Notes under the pieces: model-generated
Told to the model about the DNA's origin: nothing
Database searches by the model: none
Seen by the model: the letters and a program-made list of their open reading frames with translations, nothing else
Origin: Parapristionchus giblindavisi
Lineage: Eukaryota > Nematoda > Chromadorea > Rhabditida > Diplogasteridae
Assembly: GCA_943737045.1 (NCBI GenBank)
Contig: CALSFV010000025.1
Span: forward strand, 588,501-652,500
Length of the DNA: 64,000 bases
Direction: 5' to 3'
Position numbers and translations under genes: made by a program
In this document: one piece after another, positions 43,878 through 59,074 of the stretch
How positions within the stretch are numbered: position 1 is the stretch's first letter
Layout: every line of letters starts with the position of its first letter

Positions 43878-43932
43878 CGATTGGACGGAGAGGACGCATC
43901 AATCGATTGGATACGTGGGTTAATTAATACCT
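43878..43932. repeat. Tandem duplication in Penelope-like 3' region
   Basis: TTGGACGGAGAGGACGCATC occurs twice, head to tail, with a 27-bp period. Confidence 0.8.
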
Positions 43933-44181
43933 ATTAGAATAGCCAACCTTTTGATATGCATGAATATTGAAAACATTTACTAACATATAAGAGAATATTG
44001 CTTTCATATTATGCTATTGTACTATTAATGTTGCGTTATTTTTGCCATATTAATGTTGTGTTATTTTTGCTATTTTAATGTTATTTATATTTCGTTATTT
44101 CGTTCATTTGTATTTATTACTAACCATAGAAATGAGATTTTGCATGCTTTACAACTATCACTAAAAACTTTTTGATATCCA

Positions 44182-44275
44182 ACTCAATGGGGGTTCTACT
44201 GAAGATGGCCAACCCCATTGAGTAGAGGTTCACTGTCTAGAACCTATGGCCGAAACAGTGTTCCTCTAATTAGTA
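44182..44275 (+). ncRNA. Hammerhead-like core downstream of the RT
   Basis: CTGAAGA (44,199-44,205), then GGCC...GGCC as helix II (with one extra U as in the 31.8-kb motif), then GAAAC (44,252-44,256). Helix II has a large loop with two extra hairpins (ACTCAATGGGG/CCCCATTGAGT and GGTTC/GAACC). Helix I and the cleavage site are not convincing. Confidence 0.35.
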
Positions 44276-44289
44276 TTGAGTACATTTGC

Positions 44290-45400
44290 ATGACTTGTAT
44301 ATTCATTATTTGCTCTTTCAATACAGGTTCTGTTCTCTGAAAACGTCTTAGGTATACAATAAATGCCAAATGCTACACTCAAACCAATATCAATCTTTGT
44401 CGAGATTATTCTCTGAGCATGTCGATAAATATAATATAATAAACTACAACACAATATCTTATCACGTTTGCACTTTCGTTGAAATTATCCGAAAACAAAT
44501 GTTTTCAAAGGCACACGTGCGCGATGTACTGGATTCCATCTCTGGTTCTTCACGAAGGCAATTGATCAACCACCGAATTTTGCTAGATCTATAGATCTAT
44601 TTAGTCACTATTTCCATCCCTTATAACATTCCTTCGCGAATAGTCCTTACATACAATACTATAAAATGCTTTATCACGTTCGCAAAATCATTGATCATGG
44701 ATTAGATCTTGCGTGGTATTTTGTCAAAGCGAACTAGTTATATTAGTTTCGCCTTCAATTGGATGCTCGTCGATGTATTGCTCAAAGATCCTCACAGCTT
44801 TCCCAAACTCCGACGGTTCATGTGACCTGTAAGATTCATCTATCATTTGCTCGTTAATTCATTTTTTAACGTTATACCGTGGGGTTATGTCCAAAATTGT
44901 CTGCGGCTTCGAAGGAGTGAAAGTTAGATTACAGCGCTTCAGAAGAACTGAAAACGAGTCAAATCGATAGCTAATATTTATAAGCCTTCCCATGATATTT
45001 TGGGGATGTCACTTTTGAGGGCAATAAAGTCATAAACTGCAGAAAATGGATGAAGATGCAGAAAAGATGCAGAAAATGTGTTTTTTTTCTTCAAAACATG
45101 CAGTTGTTCGCGTATCTCGATGTCCATGCACAATTGTAAGCGTTGTAACTAACCTTTGGTTTGACGAAGTTTTTTGGTGTATGAAGTTAGACCGCTATTC
45201 CATATATCATAGAATTTTTGAAAGAGAGACCCAATTTCACTGAGACTTGATTCCATTCTCGCGAATATCTGAAAACTGCCTTTTAGACTGTTTCTCGTAT
45301 AATAATAATAATATTTATGCGTTTTACAAGAAAACACGGTACAGAAGAGATAAATAAATTAAATTATATCGAATGATTGATGATGGACATATGACAAAAC
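44290..45400. other. Intergenic, nothing recognised
   Basis: AT-rich sequence with short chance frames only. No repeat family or coding signal was identified. Confidence 0.5.
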
Positions 45401-45550
45401 TACACAGAGAAAAAATTCCCTAGTAACGTCTCTCTACGGAATTCTTCCCTCATAGGGGACGAATTCCCTTATCTATAAGGGAAGAATTCCGTAGAGAGAC
45501 GTTACTAGGGAATAATTCCCTTATAGACAAGGGATTTTTCTGTGAGTGTA
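45401..45550. mobile_element. 150-bp hairpin MITE
   Basis: Near-perfect palindrome starting TACACAGAGAAAAAATTCCC and ending with the inverted form. The stem contains CTAGTAACGTCTCTCTACGG. Confidence 0.85.
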
Positions 45551-45617
45551 TGAAACGTGAACATTGAAGAAGGTACAATGTGCAGATGGGATAAGGCAAA
45601 TATTATTCTTGTCAATT

Positions 45618-46230
45618 TTACTCAGGGAAACTGAAAGTAATCCGGTTTTTCGGTTGCACTAGGAGCCTTGTCGCTCTAGGAAAGAAGCTATTATGTCTGT
45701 AATGAAATCGTGAGACTGGGTTGTTGAAATTGAGACCATTATGGGTGATATAAGGGCGAAAATAGTGAGGTTTCATATTTGAGATCCTATATTTACCTCT
45801 GATAAATTTCATTGCAGCTTTGATATCTATTTCTTCTCTACGCTTTTCAAGAGTGTCTAAATTTAGTTGTTTATTCCTAAGGGAAACTTTCGGCATTGAA
45901 TCCCACGCTGCATTAAAACAGCGCTTGAATACTCGTCTAATGAAATAATTCTGTACACGTTCTAAGATCTTTTTGTCACCTTTTTGGTTTGGATTAAAAA
46001 CTGTAGATGCACTTTCAAGTATGGGCCTTATATATATTGAATAAGTTTTTACTAGGGTGGTTGCATTTTTGGTGCGCAGAGCTCTTAGGATTATGTGGCA
46101 TGCAGTTTTCGCTTTTGTAGCTGTTTGCCTGCTGTGGGTAGAGAAAGTTAGGGTCTTCTGAATGAGGAAGCCAAGATCCTTAAAGGGAGTATGACACGCT
46201 AGACAAGTTGGGTTCATATGACTTGTTTGA
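45618..46230 (-). pseudogene. Non-LTR retrotransposon RT C-terminal fragment
   Basis: About 200 codons are open on the minus strand. DLGFLIQKTLTFSTHSRQTA and YIRPILESASTVFNP, followed by ILERVQNYFIRRVFKR, match the thumb region of CR1/L2/jockey-like LINEs. The palm with the catalytic aspartates is absent (5' truncation). It differs from the copy at 35.5 kb. It ends at a TAA at about 45,618. Confidence 0.8.
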
Positions 46231-46231
46231 C

Positions 46232-46670
46232 AGTTTAGGTATTAATGGTGAAAATTTAAAAAAATTAAAAAAATCTATGAATTGAAAATCAATCGTCAAA
46301 GTTATTGTGATGTAGGTGGTGTACGGGGCAACGTGGTGTAAGGTGGCACCGCACGCGCGGCACCATACTAGTGCTGCCGCTACACCATAATTCGTCGTCC
46401 AGCCTGCGGCGCATTCTTTTTCTCCATTGCTTTTCTAATTTTCGATCTTTTCGGAGATTTCGAGTACAGTAATAATGTGGAAACTAACATGCATAAACAT
46501 ATTATACACAGGTTTCTCGCTTATATGATTTTCTCCGCTACAAAATGAGTAGGTCGACGATTTTGTATTGTGTGTCAATACAGTGAGATCATCACCCATA
46601 AACACTGAAAATGAAAGAGAAGAAGAAAGAAAGATAAGCAGAAATCAATAAATCATTGGAATTATATCAG
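46232..46670. other. Intergenic stretch
   Basis: Contains a GC-rich imperfect inverted piece (46,330-46,430, GGTGTAAGGTGGCACCGC...) resembling a MITE end. No gene was supported. Confidence 0.4.
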
Positions 46671-46671
46671 A

Positions 46672-47969
46672 ATCGACCTCGACGAGGATCTCACCGGCCA
46701 CAACAATATCATCTCTGCCCTCTTCCCTCCTGCTCTTGATACTACTCCACTCACATCCCCTATTCGCCAGAACCCGTGTATGAGATAATAACGATGTTAC
46801 AATATACTCCGGTATTTTTTACTCGCGGGGCTCACCGTTCAATCCCGTGGTGTACCTCGCGAGGTACACCGCGGGGTAGAACACTTAGACGGGGTACCTC
46901 GCGAGCTGCAGCCTCTAGACGGGGAGCCCCGCGAGGCGGACGACGGCGTGCCTCGCGAGGCAGGAGGGACGGTGTGCCCCGCGAGATTTGATGTCCACCC
47001 CGCGAGGCACGCCGTCACTTCCACACCGTGGTGCACCTCGCGGTGTACCCCGCGAGATTTGGCCTCTCAACGGTGTGCCCCGCGAGCAAAAAATACCGGA
47101 GTATATATATTTATCATACAAAAAACGAAAAATCAATAAGAAACAACTCGCGGACAACCCCTCTTTGTTGTCCAATCAGCGTCGAGCGACGTCGTCGTTG
47201 TTGTCCTCCCTCTCCATGGGAATCGAACCACTTTCGCATATGAATCTACCTGAATCTGATAGTATCTCAACCCATATATTTATCAGACACAAATAATAGA
47301 AATACATCAAACTATTGGAAGAAAGGTGAATGAATATAGAATATGTAGGCAATATACGAGATCGGCACATATAAGTTCGCACATGGACATTTTATATTCT
47401 AAGACAGAGAGAAAGAAGAATCAGTGTGGGTAACTCCAAATACAAAGCATTAATTATTGTTTCACAAATAGTTATTCCGTTCATAGAGTTGTTAGCCAAA
47501 TAACCCCTGTATACCCTCGAATGTTACGCCGTGATAATTGAATGTCAGGCGTTAGAATTGTGTCCATTGTATTACTCCATTTCTGAACTATGATAACAAT
47601 TCTGACGGCTGATATTCAAGTTTCACGGCGTGATAATTCGAGGTTATAAAGGTGACAACCAGATCACATTTAAAGGGGAGTGGAAAGTAATATATAGTGA
47701 AGAAACCGAGAAGAACGTGATACCTAGATTAGTTTTTCTCGAAACAAAAACGTTCTACTCGACTAGGAGGAGGAAGAGGGGGTGGGTTAGAAGAGGAGGA
47801 AAATGAGGAACAGGAAGAAAAGGAGGAAAACAAGGAGGAGGTAGAAGAGAAGGAAGAAGAAGAGGATGATGAGGAGGAGAAGGGCGACGAAGAAAGAATG
47901 GAAGTAGAAAAGGAATCACCTGTTGAACCAGCTTACCGATTAAGAAAAAAGAAATCTTTCGCGAAATAG
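46672..47969 (+). CDS. Possible gene for an acidic protein (3' exons)
   Basis: Weakly supported. Three open pieces have coding character: 46,673-~46,780 after TATATCAG (IDLDEDLTGHNNIISALFP), ~47,169-47,255 after CCAATCAG (SSLLSSLSMGIEPLSHM), and 47,733-47,969, a Glu-rich tail (EEENEEQEEKEENKEE) ending PAYRLRKKKSFAK and a stop. An AATAAA lies at 48,041, 72 bp after the stop, which favours a real 3' end. Phases between pieces could not be reconciled, and a GC-rich MITE lies between the first two. Such acidic/basic tails are common in nuclear proteins; no family was recognised. Confidence 0.35.
46801..47107. mobile_element. GC-rich palindromic MITE with CCTCGCGAGG motifs
   Basis: Ends ACTCCGGTATTTTTTACTCG and the inverted form, flanked by TATA. 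The interior is strongly GC-rich with many CCGCGAG/CTCGCGG units, against an AT-rich background. Apparent frames in it (RGTPRG-like) are by-products of the repeat. Confidence 0.8.
47505..47650. mobile_element. Hairpin MITE
   Basis: CCCTCGAATGTTACGCCGTG at the left and ACGGCGTGATAATTCGAGG at the right, mirrored around about 47,580. Confidence 0.65.
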
Positions 47970-48040
47970 GATGAAAAAGGGGTCAAAGGATAATCTACTG
48001 CTCATGTTTATTGTTCGTTGCATATCATTTAACTATTGCA

Positions 48041-48046
48041 AATAAA
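48041..48046 (+). promoter_or_regulatory. Polyadenylation signal AATAAA
   Basis: Follows the acidic-protein stop at 47,969 by 72 bp. A minus-strand AATAAA lies nearby at 48,008-48,013, as in a convergent gene pair. Confidence 0.4.
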
Positions 48047-48534
48047 GAATTGTAAATTTGCGCACAAATCAATGTAAATATGAAATTACACACGCTTACT
48101 ATGCAGAATACGCGCACCAAAGGGGCAAGGATACAAGACAGGACGATAAGGAAAGACATTCATACAATATAAATAAGAGTAAAGCAACAAAACACGATAT
48201 AAACGTTAAAAAATGAGGAGAAAATGGAAAGAAAATCGCGTGGTGCGCTGAGTGCGTTGAATTCGCGCCGTGTCCCGTAGAAAAATTTTTACCCATCGGA
48301 TGGAATTTCCCCGTAGTATATCGTACCCAGAAATTCATACCGTATTTTTTAACATTTTATTTATATTTGTATATTTTTTTGAGTTTTTAAAAGTTGATTT
48401 ATTCGATGTTACTTATCATCATGAGCGTAAGAAAAATCCCTTGTCTAAATTGGCATACTTCCTTTAACCAAATCCCTCTGCTCTAGGGATGCTGTGTTAA
48501 GTGTTAAGTGAGCGCAATCTCTCACTTTACTAAG

Positions 48535-48652
48535 TTTAAAGGCATACGCAAGCTAATGTTATTCTCCGCTCTAGTCACACTCTCTCGTCGACAAAGAAAG
48601 CGAGTGAGCATTGCCAGAGTGGTAAGCTTCTAATTAGCTCAGTGCGTTTTAA
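48535..48652. mobile_element. CTCCGCTCTGGC hairpin MITE
   Basis: TTTAAAGGCATACGCAAGC to GTGCGTTTTAA; the stem is diverged. Confidence 0.8.
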
Positions 48653-48658
48653 CTTGAA

Positions 48659-53110
<4,452 letters not shown>

Positions 53111-53154
53111 TCACGCCGTGAAGTGACATTTCGATCACGATCATTGACATTTAA

Positions 53155-53251
53155 TTTAAAGGCTCCGCTCTGGCTTCGCTCTCTCGCTTTCTTTGTCTAC
53201 GAGACAGTGTTGTCAGAGCGGAGAGTATATTAGCTTGGAGTTTGTCTTTAG
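53155..53251. mobile_element. CTCCGCTCTGGC hairpin MITE
   Basis: TTTAAAGGCTCCGCTCTGGC to AGAGCGGAGAG. It lies between the unidentified gene and the P450. Confidence 0.8.
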
Positions 53252-53599
53252 AAGAATAAATTCGACTAACGGAGAATCCTCAGGTCTGAATAATTATTCG
53301 AAAAAAATATTTAAAGCAGACATAACGACCCTTCTCTCTCATTCTCAATACGACGATAGCAAAGGAGTGTTCTCATAGTTAGTTCGCAGAAAACAATCCG
53401 GTTGAAAATTTGGATAGAGGTACAGTAGAGTCTTTGAGTTTTGCACACTCGTCAAGATGAGGCGCGTGTATAAATTTTTTGTATACTCATTCGCGCCATT
53501 TATTTCCGATGCGTTTGAATATTATTTCTGACGAAAAGTGAGAGAGTTTTACCGTAGTGGAGAGTTTAAAATTTACAATATTTATGTACGTTATTACTC

Positions 53600-53605
53600 T
53601 TTATT
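53600..53605 (-). promoter_or_regulatory. Polyadenylation signal (AATAAA) of the P450 gene
   Basis: TTTATT on the plus strand, about 200 nt beyond the P450 stop at 53,804. Confidence 0.45.
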
Positions 53606-53803
53606 AAGGAAATCAATTAATATTAAAATCTATGAACAACATTACATGTACAATTAAGATGTCATTGAATATGCATAAACTACAGATTCGGAAATGAGTT
53701 TTCACTTCTATACAAAGGCTACATGATTTGGTGAGTACATGGTTTGCGAAATAAATCAGGCAAGATTGAATATAATACTGATTTATACTTGAGAGATAGA
53801 TGT

Positions 53804-56800
53804 TCAATTATTCCGCTCGACCAGTTTGACGAATACTTCATTGTTTAGAGGAGACAGAAGAACGTTTGAAGTCATCGTGTCTAATTTAGTCTGAAATGAA
53901 AGAATATGACATGTTTTTGTTAGACTATAACAACTCTGTTTTTCATCTCACACGCTCACATCGAATTTTTGTTCGAAATGCTGCCATATCTTTTTGATGT
54001 ACAAATTAAAATAAATTAAACTATTGAATATTTCACAAAAGAAATGCTTTGACATTTTCAGTAATATTTAAAATAACAATAATCTCATATGATATAATAA
54101 TCATGAAATGTATCCTTACATGAGCAGGATCGACCATAGTCACGAATTGTCGTGTAACTTCAGCAAGAACTGTCTTGAATTCCATTTCTGCAAAACGCGC
54201 TCCGACACAATTCCTGGGACCAATTCCGAATGGCATGTATGTAGGGCACCATGAAGGCTTCTGATCGAGGAAACTGAAATATTTTCGATCACATCCACTA
54301 TTGTAAAGAGGTTCGTGAAGCCTGCCCTACAGCAGTGCGGATAATGACATCAACATTTCATTTAATTATAGCATGGTTGTTTCCTTTATATTTACACGTA
54401 TAAGATAAGCTTCAATTGCTGATCAGAAGAAGATGAACGAAAAGGTTTTCAAAATTCCCCTTAACTTGGACCTCAGCACACCATGAGTAATCAGTCACAG
54501 AGTCAACCATCCCATCCCCTATGCTTCAAGTATCTTCAAGTATTGTATTTTTTGGTAGAGTAAGCTACCGTTCAGGAATAAACTTGTCCGGTTCGTCATA
54601 ATATTCTTCATTCCACATCATAGCATGAACAGGAGTAACAACACTAACACCAACGGGCACACGAATTCTACCTCCGATTACGGTCTCCCTTAAATAAATT
54701 GCATTAACTAAAATCATTTTACTCAAACAATTACTTGATACAGCGTCTTCCGGTGAAAGTAATCACAGGAGGTCGAATTCGGACAGTCTCACAGAAAACT
54801 GCATGCTTAAAAATTGTAAAATTGCAATTATATCGATTAGAAACTGACGAGATACGGTAGTTTCATGACCCTTTCGTAATCGATTGGTTCATCTTTACCA
54901 AATGTGGAGAAGATTTCGTCATACAGCGTTTCTTGCGCCTGAATCTCTTTTTAAATTGTTCTCGAACTTTGAAACGTTATATTATAGAATTGAGATTGTC
55001 CGAACACTACAAAGATATATGCATTAAAACATTCTGAAAAACCTCTTGTCCTTTTATAAGTTCGAAATTACGTGATGTTAAATTCCTGGAAAAGTAGATG
55101 GAAAAGTGAAAAGTAGTGTTAATTTTGTGATTGTAAAAGTAGTTGAAAAAGTAGCAATACAACACTCGCGTGAAGGGTTTTTATTGTAAAAGTTTATGAA
55201 TTACGAAGCAATGCTACTTTTTCAACTACTTTTCCAATCACAAAATTAACACTACTTTTCACTTTTCCATCTACTTTTACAAGATTTTAACACCACATAA
55301 CGTGATGTATGAAAAACTATTGTAATTCTATAATAATTCACCTCAGGGTTGGTAGCCAGTAGATGTGATGCGTAGCCCAGGGCAGTAGAGGTCGTTTCGT
55401 ATCCAGCAAGAAACAGTGCCCATGCATTGGAGACTATGACGTCATGATGGAGAGGATCATTCTGGTAAAGATCAAAGATCAAAGATCATTAATCTCAAAC
55501 ATCTTAGATGCTATGATGTTATAGGGCTGTTAAACATTCTGCTAAAGATTTCTTATACGGTATGGAATATGTTTCAGCCATTTTTCAAAGCAAAGAATGG
55601 AAGTAATTCGTTACTATGAAAACTTCATTAATCAATATGAGTATGAGTAGTAATAATCTCGATAGAGTCTTTAGCACAACAGTGAACTGATTTAATTACA
55701 TCAACACATCACTCTTGTATTCCTTGTAAAAAATCGTACATCGAGCTATTGGTTCGCTACATATCGGGCTTATTTTAGGTGGTTGACAACGTCCCCTATG
55801 AATTTAGAGCCTGTGGCTTGAAAACAAAGAAAGTTATCTCGTTTTGAAAAAAAGACAGGTAGTTTAAGTTCATGTTATATACAGCACCAAATAAGAACCG
55901 CTGATCGCAGCACGTTTTAAAGCGACACCACAAGCAATGTTGAAACTCTGGCCACACTCTCTCGCTTTCTTTGTCCACGAGATAGCATTGTCAATGCGGA
56001 GAGTAAAATTAGCATGGTGTGCCTTTAAAGACTCGACCGAGCTGTACTGTAACTGGTCCATGACAAAAAAAACTCACTCCGCTTTCCAACCGCTTGTCAT
56101 TCTCGATAAGGATCAAATCAATAATGTCAGGCAGACTCCGGATCTGAAAACAAATCAAGGATAGTAAATGTAACAGTCATTTAAAACCTGTCCCGCGGCA
56201 CGCTGTGCTTGTCTTTGCTTGATAATATATGACAGTTGTTCGAGCAGAACTCGCTCAGCTTTGCCGAAATCTGTGTATGGCCGGAGGAACTTCAGGAGGG
56301 GAAAGAATACTGAAATTCGTGGATTTAAGGACCATCTAGATCTAATTTTAATCCCCGCTCTGACAATACTTTCTCGTAGATAAAGAACGCCAGAGCGGAG
56401 AGTTTAGCATTTAAACGGATGTTCCGAGCCGATCTGAAAATATGGGATACACAAACGTGGCTCAAACGTACAAGAGAGACGATAAACAATCGATTTACTG
56501 TAGGATATCTTAGTAAAGAACCGACGTGCGTAAATGTAGAAGTCGTTGCTTCGATCCTATAATTGAACGGTATGTTACTGTCATCTGTTTCTCTGAGGTC
56601 TTATCCATGAACGGTGTCAAACCGTTTGCTGTCAAACGCGACAAGTTTATTTTTCGCAAACGCCTTCCCTATGGTTGTGACGTCACGTCAAACTGCTTGT
56701 CATCGTTTATGGATATCAGTTCTCATTGTATGTACCTTTATACATGAGATAGTCTGTCCGAGAGCACAACGGGCTATCATATCCATCGTCATCGCTTGAT

Positions 56801-58600
56801 ATTCACTAGGAACAATCATATTCATTTTTAATTTAAAAAAAACTATTCATTCTTACCTTTTTTAAATTATTAAAAAAAAATTAATTACCTTGAAAAATAA
56901 ACATAAACTCTTTACGTATATTTCACATATCCTGTCAGTACTCCAATCAAAACTCTCCAGGGAATAACTCATATTTGAGATTCCCCGCTCTGCCAATTCT
57001 CTCTCACTTCATTTGTCTACGAGAGAGCAGAGGGTAAATATAACTCGGGGTGTGCCTTTACAGACCACGATATCTTATCTTCCCGTTTCTTTCGTTTGGC
57101 CTTTCTGATCTTTAATATGGAGTTGTAAATCACTCCCATCGCACTATAAACTGGCCCAGACGGTTTAATAGAGTGATAAATCTTCAACACTGCCACCCCA
57201 TTTTATCACGAGTTAGTGCAAAAAAACCTAGACGAACCCCCTAGTGTCTGTTCGTCTTAGAGAGTTCTTCAGAACAGGTTTGTGTTATCTTTTCGCTTCT
57301 TTATTTTGGAACCGAGTATTGAAGTCTCTCTCACCCGTAGATATCTAAGCATCCTCCATTAACTCTTGATTTCTTCCTCATTTCTTCAATTAAATCTTCC
57401 AATTGATCATGAAACATGCAATGCATCTAAAAATGATTGATATTATCAAACGCACAACCGAGCTAATTTGAGGCTCTCCTCTCCGGCCGCACTCTCTCGT
57501 TTTTCTTTTCTGCGAGAGAGCATCAGAGAGTTTCAAATTAGCTTTTGGTGAGAAATCACCTTCTTCATCTTTCCGGAGGAGAAAATATTAGATATGACTG
57601 TTCTTTGTTCTTTCCATCCAGCACCTGATATTACTTGTTAATATTATTGATTGATTGATTAAGATTATTTATTGACTGATCAAGATTATCGATTGACTAA
57701 TTAAGATTATCGATTGACGCTAACCTTTTGAACCCTCGTGATCTACTTGAAGAAGTCCATCAAGTATGGGATAGACCATATTCATTGCTACTTTCTGGAA
57801 GAAAAAAAATCAATATTTTTTCGTTTTTGATGAGTTTGGTCATAACCTTTCTGGCTACAAAGTTGCCGAACTGTGAAATGAAAACTTCTTTGATTATTTC
57901 CGGGTCGGTAGTGACTATTTCGAGATATGATCCGAAATACAACCTGCGATGAAAAGATGGATTACTGTAATTATTCAAGCGCCGTACCCGTAGGTATCGC
58001 CATATTTCTTCCTCAGCGAAGGGTAGATGCTTCCAGTTGCTTGTATACCCTTCTGGAATTATCCAAAGTATTCACTTACCGTAAAAATGAACAATGAAAT
58101 GTAAAACGTAAAGCTAGATGCCGTTATTCAAGGCGCACGAAGTTATGTAGGAGATCACTTTTAGGCTAGTGACAATTCTATGCCAATTCAGTCTGGAGGG
58201 CCTAATCTCGCTTCGGACCTACTTTGCCATATGCTATGGACACTACCAAAATTTTTTTTTTCTTTTTTTTCTATCACACGTTTCACTGTTTATTCATGAA
58301 TACGTATAAATATTATATATTAATTCTCTATCGGACTAATTGGTGGGGTGAAGGGAACATTACCTCTTTGATAACATCAAAGAAAGTGCTCATGTTCCCG
58401 AAGAAGAGATGAGGTATCGGACCATCCAGGCCAAGTTGATCACGGAGAGCAAACAATTTCTTGCGATTTCTGAACTTAAAACATTATTTTAAGTAATTTA
58501 TTGTTAGTTCATTGTCTTGAAAGTTATGTTCAGAGACGATGACTTACATATATTCTATGACGATCATCACCACAATCGCAGCGAAGATCAAGACTATCAT
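53804..58600 (-). CDS. Cytochrome P450 monooxygenase
   Basis: Membrane-anchored heme-thiolate monooxygenase of the endoplasmic reticulum. Exons: 58600-58548 (signal anchor), 58469-58364 ([13 protein letters not shown]), 58052-57988, 57943-57847, 57794-57725, 57624-57560 ([10 protein letters not shown], helix C), 57426-57335, 56805-56736 ([10 protein letters not shown]), 56309-56188, 56143-56078, 55461-55342 (helix [11 protein letters not shown]), 54938-54849, 54805-54735 (CETVRIRPP, ExxR), 54688-54569 (PDKFIPER), 54273-54120 (heme site [10 protein letters not shown], ligand Cys) and 53890-53804. This is about 482 residues. Phases agree except around 56,420-56,320, where an exon is unresolved and a MITE abuts the coding sequence. 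All signature motifs are present. Substrate and CYP family cannot be assigned. Confidence 0.88.
55085..55285. mobile_element. Fold-back element in a P450 intron
   Basis: AAAAGTAGATGGAAAAGTGA and its inverted partner around a centre near 55,180. Confidence 0.7.
55915..56029. mobile_element. CTCCGCTCTGGC hairpin MITE
   Basis: TTTTAAAGCGACACCACAAGC to GTGTGCCTTTAAA, in the intron before the helix-I exon. Confidence 0.8.
56325..56414. mobile_element. CTCCGCTCTGGC hairpin MITE at a P450 exon edge
   Basis: A 90-bp unit with TTAA at both ends, 16 bp from the exon at 56,309. Sequence on both sides is open in a P450-like frame if the MITE is ignored. Confidence 0.75.
56604..56716. mobile_element. 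Hairpin MITE, TGACGTCA family
   Basis: ATCCATGAACGGTGTCAAAC paired with GCTTGTCATCGTTTATGGAT, in a P450 intron. Confidence 0.65.
56960..57062. mobile_element. CTCCGCTCTGGC hairpin MITE (diverged)
   Basis: ATTCCCCGCTCTGCCAATTC and inverted GAGAGAGCAGAGGG; right end GGTGTGCCTTTA. Confidence 0.7.
57449..57551. mobile_element. CTCCGCTCTGGC hairpin MITE filling an intron
   Basis: CGCACAACCGAGCTAATTTG paired with CAAATTAGCTTTTGGTG. It makes up most of the intron between the P450 exons at 57,560 and 57,426. Confidence 0.7.
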
Positions 58601-59074
58601 TGTGTTCGAATCGCCGTAGTACAGACGAAACTGAACGAAATGTTTTAGTTGAAAAACAAAAAAAGGTCATGGTTAAAGTGGATCATATCATGTTAAAACA
58701 GCTCAATGCACACACAGAACTCAAGATATGAGAGTCAATGTGAACTTATAACTGGAACGTCAAGCGGAAGTTTAAGAGAAAATGAAGGAACGGTCTATGG
58801 CCATATTGTGGGCGTGATCGGTTCAAGATAAACTCTAATGTGGGCAGTGATAAAGTGGATAGAATGGAAGACTAGACAGGAAATTTTAAAGTACTTTACT
58901 CTGATACATAAATGTTATATTATTGATGTTAGGAAGAAGTAATATATGAGTTTTATGAGCGATATATATACTGAATTCTGTTTCATGATTCAGTATTCGA
59001 AAAGGATCAAGTGTAGCGGCTTTCATTAGGAAGAACGTCTTCAATACCTGATCAGAAGAAGATGAAATTTATTT

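Noticed and set aside
46776..47296. Arg/Gly/Pro/Ser-rich frames on both strands of the GC-rich block
   Set aside because: They arise from the iterated CCGCGAG motifs of a palindromic MITE and occur in several frames at once.
55252..55482. Start of the helix-I P450 exon at an upstream ATG reading MIFDLYQ
   Set aside because: Those codons come from a GATCTTT intronic repeat; the TTTACCAG acceptor at 55,462 fits the phase of the neighbouring exons.
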